64,000 nt of DNA from Siphonodentalium dalli (lineage: Eukaryota > Mollusca > Scaphopoda > Gadilida > Siphonodentaliidae). The translations under genes and the position numbers were made by a program. The notes under the pieces were generated by a model that saw only the letters and a list, made by a program, of their open reading frames with translations, made no database searches and was not told the DNA's origin. Every line of letters starts with the position of its first letter. Position 1 is the first letter of the stretch. The stretch spans positions 8,709,710 through 8,773,709 of the forward strand of contig CP136062.1 of the NCBI GenBank assembly GCA_032622095.1, in the 5' to 3' direction. Positions 57,359-64,000 of the stretch are shown piece after piece.

Positions 57359-57472
57359 ATGCAAGTGACTACTGGAACACAACAACAGCAACACTCAAGT
57401 CTCAACACTGACAACAGTGTGTATAGCAACGCCAACAGAATGAAAATGTACCAACTACACTGTGGAATTTGA
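57359..57472 (+). CDS. Small ORF, 37 codons, low confidence
   Basis: ATG 57359 follows an in-frame stop a few codons upstream and runs to TGA 57470-57472. It begins MQVTTGTQQQQHSSLNTDN; the Gln/Ser/Asn-rich composition is unusual for random AT-rich sequence. It may be a 5' leader ORF or the start of a gene in the otherwise unique 57-64 kb segment. No homologue was recognised. The hydrophobic minus-strand frame at 57533-57748 nearby lacks an ATG start. Confidence 0.25.
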   Translation: MQVTTGTQQQQHSSLNTDNSVYSNANRMKMYQLHCGI

Positions 57473-58239
57473 CAATACTATTATAAATAAGATTTGGACT
57501 GCATTGGTCTTAAGTCAAGCTGGAGTACATATTCAATTGCAATGGAATTGTGGGTGTACAAGTGCCAAAAGACTCAATAGTTTATTTACAGTTACTAGTA
57601 GTAGTACTACCAGTACCACTACTGCCTGATGAATAAATCCAGTGATTTTCAGTTCTATTTCATCATTGGAAAAGATGCAACACCATTCACTCAGCTTCAA
57701 CAAATACGAGTTCCACTGTTGAGAATGACCGTCACCATGGACTGTCAAAATGAAACATCAGACTGACCAAATTCTTCAATTGTTGAATAAATCATGTACT
57801 ACATGTTATATGATATGATGTAGTAGATATCCATATAAATGAATAATTTCTTCTTTGACTGCCACCCCATAAAATCAATCCAGCATAACCTTGGAGACCT
57901 ACATGAAGCATACATATTACATATATAAATTCAAAAGAGAAGGTTTAAACATGTATATTATATTGAGAGTCCCAACACACTAACCAGTAACCAGTAACCA
58001 GATATGTTTTTATACTATAATTACTACAGTAAAAGTAAAACAATTTTGGGAAACAAATTTACAATTTCTTCTGTACTTTAATTTGAAGCATTTCACTGTT
58101 CAGGCTCTAACTTGAACCTGGTAATTGTTTGCTTATATCATGTAGCAAGGATTAATTAGACAAATAAATACACAAGGAGTAGATATATATTCCAACTATA
58201 TATGCATCAGATAAAATGATTTAAGCGTTGCACCGGGTA

Positions 58240-58890
58240 AAGAATGAGTAATTTATTAGGGCCCCTTCAAGTCATTTCAATTAATTATCACATGAGGTAA
58301 ACATCACCCATTGCTTGACAATAATCAAAGTTACCACTATCTTATAAGGTGATAACAGATGCTCTTTATTGCTATAAATTATATTTGTGCGTTTTTAAGT
58401 CATCTGATGTTAATGGCACTTATCCCATGACACTCCCCATGTCAAATTACCCACACATTTTCTGAGCTGATAATAAATGCTCTTCATTGATCATATATGT
58501 TAAGATAATTTATTAGTTCCCCTTTAAGTCACCTGAGGTGAAAGCGCCTAGCCCATGGTCAGGTGACCCCTGTGTACCAATTTTCATACATATCGTCAAA
58601 GCTGATAATGAACGCTCTTTATTGTTCATCACATATGATAATATAATTTTAAAGTTTGCCTTTAGGGTCAATGGCACCTATCCAATGGTAATCCTGGGTA
58701 AATTTATCCCTACATACCTTACCAATTTCAAGTGACCAGGGTCCAACTAGTTTGGGTTTGTCATTAATTATTTAATTAAAATTATTTATTGGTGCCCCTT
58801 TAAGTTGTCTGAGGTCAATGCCACTTATCCTATGACACTCAATTTGCCCATGTGTACCAATTTTCATCAACTCCTCTAGCCAAAATATAT
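58240..58890 (+). repeat. Degenerate repeat with 'cccctttaagtc' units
   Basis: Units of about 150 bp share 'gctgataataaatgctctt', 'ttagttcccctttaagtca' and 'gtgtaccaattttcat'. More lie at 60110-60480 and 61130-61330, with an inverted one at 59740-59900. Confidence 0.65.
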
Positions 58891-59106
58891 ATAAAATATT
58901 TGTGTATGTGAATTTTTTTTCCATGGTGGGGAGATATACAGAGTTGGGAAAGATAAACAGGGGCAGATGACGTGGTACGTGTACACCAGTACCAGACAAT
59001 CTTGATACAGAGAATATCAGAAGGTATCTTTGTTGAAGACTTATAATCAGTTTTGTCCATATTTTGCCAAGATAAATTATATTAACCCGCTTGCAGCATT
59101 AAAGAT

Positions 59107-59300
59107 CCTGTGCCAGTGCATTCTCTTATATATGTGTCTCCCATAGGGAGAATGCACTGGTTTACAAGGTTGAGGTAAATATTGTTAGGTCAAGGTATGC
59201 TCTCATATATGTGAGGATCCCTATGGGAGACTCATATATAAGAGAATGCACTGGCACATGATCTTTATATATGTAAGAGAATGCATTGGCACAGGGTTTT
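59107..59300. repeat. Diverged B palindromes
   Basis: 'gtgccagtgcattctcttat' and reverse versions occur three times with a different centre ('tctcccataggga'), confirming that B exists as a variable family. Confidence 0.75.
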
Positions 59301-60499
59301 TCACAAAATTTCAAGAAGTCCCAATCATGGAATGGTTAATTATAAATGACCATATTGGCTCAATATTGGGAATATAAATTAATAGCAAATTTAAATAGCA
59401 AAATTGTTATTTTGTACATACATGTATATGTTTCACTGGTGTCCAAACTAGACTGAATTTTAAGGTAAATAATGTGAATGACTTGTTCATTTTCAGTAAA
59501 TAGTACTTAATACTCCATTGGAATTAACCCTTTTATAACTAAACAATGTGGTGAATTGGTGATAGGAGTGGGGTTTATCCACTAGATAACACAACCCAAT
59601 TTTTTTAACAGTTGGGAATTTCATACCTGGTATATTTCAAACTAACTATAAGTCGAAAATTTTCTGATATTTATTTTTGCATTTATACTATAGGGACTAA
59701 ATGCGTTTTTTTTCTTAGTAAAAAAACCCATACATGTAGATGATCAATGAAGAGCGCTTGTTATTAGCTCAGAAGATATGTGGGATAATTTGTGCACACA
59801 GAGATAAATTGACATAGGGAGTGTCATGGGATAGTTGATATTGACCTCAGATGACTTAAAGAGGCACTAATAATTACAAATAAAGAGCGTTTATTGTCAA
59901 CTTAAAGAAAGAAACTGTGGGAATGTGCCAAATTCTACATATTCTGGTAAAGTATTTTAAAAGCAAGAGCAAAATTAAATAATTGAAATCCATATGCTCT
60001 ACTTTTCTCATATTAACATTATATATACTAGATTGAACAAAGTGTTAAAAAATTACACAAAAAATTGAAGAAAATTAATCTCCAGAAAAAGTTTTCTCGA
60101 ACACTATCTTTTAATTGATAATGAAGTTAATAAACGCTCTTTAGTGCCAATTATTAGTGCATCTAATCTTAGGTCAATGACACCTATACCATGAAACCAT
60201 GGAGCTGATAACAACAATTCTCCATAGGTCATCTACATGTATGTTAGTATAATTTATTAGTCCCGCTTAAGTCATTTGAGGTCAAAGGTGCCTATTCCAT
60301 TTTATTCCCCTGGTCAGGTGAACCATATGGTGTACCAATTTTCCTACATATCGTCTATACTGATGAGGAATCCTCTGTATTGCTCATATCTGATAATATA
60401 ATTATTAAATCCCTTTTAGTGTCAATGGCACATATCCATTTGTACAAACTGGGCCAATTTACCCCGGCATAAAATGTAAAGCCTTTCACCATTTTGGGT

Positions 60500-61120
60500 T
60501 TTTGAATTTTTTTAGCTCAACTTTACTTTTTAAGCTTGAGCTATTGTCATGGCTTTGTCATCCGTGTGTGCGTGCGTACCTTTGGTCGGATCATTATGAA
60601 ATTTGTCATGGCTGTTGCCTTTAACATGTAGATGGGAACGAGTCATTTTGGGATCATTTGGTAAAAAAAACATGGCCGCCAGCGGCCATCTTGGATTTCA
60701 AAATCCAATCCATTAGCACAAGCTACAGGTGGTACAGTTCGTCTGATCATCATGAAATTTGGCATGGATGTTAATATTGACATGTAGATGGGAACGAGTC
60801 ATTTTGGGGTAGTTCGGCCAAAAAACATGGCCACCAGCAGCCATCTTGGATTTTACTCTTTGCATGACTAAATCCTTTGGCACGGGCTACAGGTTGCATC
60901 TTTGGTCCGATCATCATGAAATTTGTCATGGATGTTAACAATGACATGTAAATGGGACAGAGTCTTTTTATGGTCATTCGGCAAAAAAAAAACATGACTG
61001 CCAGACGCCATCTTGGATTTTACTCTTTGCATAACTACATGTAGGCCTTTCAACTTTCCACATTCCTAATCACTCCATTGACTGTAACACAAAAATTCTT
61101 CCATTGACATTGACACTTTC
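60500..61120 (-). repeat. 160-bp family, inverted copies
   Basis: Three to four units read as the reverse complement of the 17.7-19.5 kb array ('gggaacgagtcattttggg', 'ccatcttggattttactctt'). They start from 'agctcaactttac' and end with the same leader, 'cattgacactttcat'. Confidence 0.8.
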
Positions 61121-61329
61121 ATTTAATTAAAATTTGATTATTAGTGCCCCTTTAAGTCACATGAGGTCAACAACACCTATCCGATGGCACTCATCGGGTC
61201 AATTTACCACAGTGAATAAATGTTCAACTATTCAATTCCAGATGCCAATATATAATTATTTATTTAGTTAAATTAAATATTAGTGTCTTTTTAAAGATAT
61301 ATGCGCCTTTCTTGTGATACTCCCAGTGT

Positions 61330-62710
61330 CAACATGAATCCATTTTTTAAAATATTGTTTCAGGGCTTTCTTGTGAGACATATTTTAAGGTCACAACCTG
61401 TTATTTCTTCAACAAATGCCAAACATTGATTTTGATAATAGACACAAATTTTCACTTTGGCCAAGGGCTTAGGTCCAATCTTATCTGCTGAATCTTAAAT
61501 ACATGGAAATATCTAGTTCTGGGTTAAATAGCCTTGATAATAGTGCAAGGATGGATACCTTAAAGGTATACATTTTTTTTCTGGTTATTGTTCGAATTTT
61601 AAAAAGATCAGAATATTTTTCACCATATAATGTATTTCCATGACAAATATTTAGCACAAATGTTAATGCATATGGAATTATGGATTTCTATATACTTCAT
61701 CCTTTTTCTCTGCACTATTCCTAATTTCTGGAACATTTATTTGAATCTGTGATAGTGCTAAACCTATATAATATCCATGCACAAGTCAACTGTGTATGGC
61801 TTGACTGGAGGCCCAAGTGGCAGTTTTTTCTCTATTGGTGTTGGGGAAACGATGGATGTCCTGTGCATAAATTTAATAATTAGGTGTCACTTGAGTAAAT
61901 AGGTGGTTGTTATATTATATTATCTTATTGTTCTTTGTCTTGATATGGATAAATCTTCAAAATGAGATCTTAGCCCACCAAATGTGCTTATAGTTGGTAC
62001 AATGATCCAGCTTAATATCATGAATATCCATGCTTTTGACCAGCAAGGGCCATCATGGTAAACATACAGTTAGATTAGGTGAATAACCACTTGTGATTTG
62101 TATAGGATTTTGCCTACTGCAGTGGTAATGTAACAGTATGCTGTGGGGCAGATGTTGGATTAAATCAGCCAAGTTATACACCTTTTTGGTCAGGAAGAAA
62201 TACTATATACATCTAAAATTCCCTGGATCTGTATTTGTGAAGAAATCTTGAAAGTCTAGTGCATTTATGAGAACAAATGGCAAACCCAGAGTAACATGTC
62301 ATCTCCCCTGGATATTCCCCCACCCTGGACATTTCCCTCCTGGATAGCACCCCACCCCACCTATAAATAAAAAAATTGACTCCTTTTATATTGTTCGATC
62401 CTGAATTGGCCAGAAAAAATACTTTTTGAGATTTAATTATATTTTTTATATATATTTTTTTTTTCAAGTGAGAATATTTTTTTTTACTCTGTGATTACTG
62501 ATATTGTTTTATCCTGAAATGTCCAGCAAAATGTTTTTGATATGATTATTGATTTTAGAGTTATCCATCTTCAACCCTGTTTGACCATGTGTTTATGCCA
62601 ACTTTATGGGCCACATATTATTACACATCTCGAGAAATAACAAACTTAAAAAATTTATATCTGTTCACTCTGAACTTTGATGGGTGGGATCCTCAAATTG
62701 AATCAAATAT
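61330..62710. other. AT-rich sequence, no supported feature
   Basis: I see no repeat family or coding exon here. Long T runs lie near 62450-62490. The minus-strand open frame at 62213-62467 has no support. Confidence 0.5.
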
Positions 62711-62714
62711 TTAT

Positions 62715-62975
62715 TGAAAATGTGCTGAAGGGTACACAGGATTTGTGATCGGCACGAACACCATTACTTAAATTGTGTTTATGAAAGTCTGGCGCCCATT
62801 AGCAGTTTGTTTTCAGTACCGGTACATTTTAATATTCATTGGAACGTAAACAATTATTCTCTAACAGAAATCATGGCAGATACGCAAACTGAATGCCTTT
62901 AGAACGATATTTCAAACCCTGTGTACCCTTCAGCACATTTTGAAAATCCTGTGTACCCTTCAGCACTTTTTTGGT
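62715..62975. repeat. Inverted repeat with duplicated arm
   Basis: 'gctgaagggtacacaggatt' near 62723 is complementary to 'cctgtgtacccttcagcac', which occurs twice near 62920-62965. Confidence 0.75.
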
Positions 62976-62999
62976 GAGAGTGACCCCTTCAGCGGGGAT

Positions 63000-63104
63000 T
63001 TGTTCAAGATTTAGTTGGAAATATTGCCATATTTCCGACTAAATCCTGAAAAAATTCCCATAATTCTGCTGTGGTTAACGAATCATATACTTAGAGCATT
63101 ACTG
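63000..63104. mobile_element. Mariner-like MITE D, copy 4, left end lost
   Basis: It ends 'ttagagcattactg' followed by TA at 63105-63106. The left half is shortened to 'gatttagttggaaatat'. Confidence 0.75.
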
Positions 63105-63805
63105 TACTGTACATTGTTGAACTTGGAATGTCCCACAAAATTTCACTCCACTATAAAATTATTTTTCACAAAAATGTAAGTTTGTCATATTTCTAACAAT
63201 AATTATGTTATCACTGCTAGACAATTTTTTTGTTGGTGGAATTCACATCATGAAAAAAAAAAAGGTTTTGAGTGACGGTGAATGATATATAAACACGTCT
63301 GGTGAGCTTTAATTAATGCAGGGTGGGATGAAAATCTTCAAGACTGAACTCAACTATTGAACATAGTGAAGATAACCACAACCGACTATTTTCAACAACT
63401 GACACTTAGGCCTATGACTTAAATTTAAATTTTGTGTCAATGCTGAACCTGACCGGATTGACAACATTGGAAAAATAACATTTCTACAGTTAAGTTATTT
63501 TTAACAAAACCAACTATGGTGCATTGAGAGGGGTGGGGTTGGTGACCGACATTTGGGGCTTCTTATTAATCTTAAATTAATACCCCCCACCCCCAAAAAA
63601 TGGAATTAATTTGGATTGAAATAAATTTAATCATACTGTTATTAATATTCTATACTAGACCACTAGTAATATTATAATTTCAACAATTAGAGTCTGGATT
63701 TGTACTGTTCCTTTCACTGTGTCAGATTAACAATGTCAATGCTGGTTAGCTGCTGCTGGTGTGTACATTCACTTTGTGAATGTGATGACTGATGTTGTGT
63801 TGCAG

Positions 63806-63866
63806 AGTTCTAACTTCTATCTTCATGGACATTGCGGTAGTCTGTGGGAGAATTGTTGACTCTTAA
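63806..63866 (+). CDS. Candidate terminal exon, low confidence
   Basis: Acceptor 'gatgttgtgttgcag' is followed by sequence that, in the phase left by the microexon at 53036, reads TVLTSIFMDIAVVCGR and stops at TAA 63864-63866. The phase fit is suggestive, but the intron would be 10.8 kb and there is no homology support. Other exons may intervene. Confidence 0.2.
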
Positions 63867-64000
63867 CTTAACTAGTCATGAATTAACAGAATTTCAGAAT
63901 CCCACACTCAGGACATTGCCAGACTCTGTGAGTGTGACTCACTGACTCGGTGTAACTTTGACTGACTCTGACTCGTCTGAGACGATCACGATGCACAACA

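Noticed and set aside
57533-57748. Hydrophobic 71-residue minus-strand frame
   Set aside because: It has no ATG start, overlaps a simple agt/act repeat, and lacks splice sites; a membrane protein cannot be supported.

Overview
This window looks like repeat-dense nuclear DNA from an invertebrate, most likely a bivalve or other mollusc. The reasons are the AT-rich composition with many copies of the palindrome tacatgta, dispersed modules built around 'gggccataactct' followed by runs of gacagacag/gacggacg, and short intron-flanked exons in place of long open frames. The species is inferred from these signatures only; I could not search a database. There is no operon, CRISPR array, rRNA or recognisable tRNA gene.

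Genes are sparse. The only long coding sequence is a hAT-superfamily transposase (minus strand, 3719-6082). It sits inside a complete 3.4-kb transposon (3087-6507) with 13-bp inverted ends and a 6-bp target duplication, and its N-terminal zinc-finger exon appears frameshifted. Host gene evidence is limited to splice-bounded exons. One is a lysine-rich minus-strand exon at 10494-10612, with a tentative partner at 14393-14496. A plus-strand exon at 48775-48997 encodes a transmembrane segment plus a cysteine-rich tail, and joins in phase to a 27-bp microexon at 53010-53036. A last exon at 63806-63866 and a promoter-like region with a 37-codon ORF near 56850-57472 are weaker.

Layout. 0.75-7.5 kb: a degenerate minisatellite inverted around 6.85 kb, with the hAT transposon inside it. 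8.4-15 kb: dispersed repeats and several kinds of small palindromic transposon (TA-, TTAA- and hairpin-type), one abutting a splice donor. 16-19.5 kb: a degenerate minisatellite containing a TA-type MITE, then a ~160-bp tandem array. 19.8-24.3 kb: a dispersed element followed by a Foldback-like element whose arms are ~35-bp tandem repeats. 24.3-35.7 kb: a repeated composite module, one copy interrupted by a 4.2-kb long-inverted-repeat element whose empty site survives in the neighbouring copy. 35.7-41 kb: an inverted copy of the 19.8-kb element, itself split by a 1.3-kb insertion, then related elements with 8-bp target duplications. 42.7-47.7 kb: a 5-kb hAT-like non-autonomous element holding a second nested element. 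48-57 kb: the plus-strand gene and a dense mosaic of hairpin cassettes ending in nine near-identical 157-bp units, each able to form an 83-nt hairpin. 57-64 kb: mostly unique or degenerate repeat sequence.

The most useful results are precise transposon boundaries supported by target duplications and by internal empty-site copies, two MITE insertions at or just beyond 5' splice sites, and the tandem array of precursor-sized hairpins. The rest is ordinary non-coding repeat sequence.
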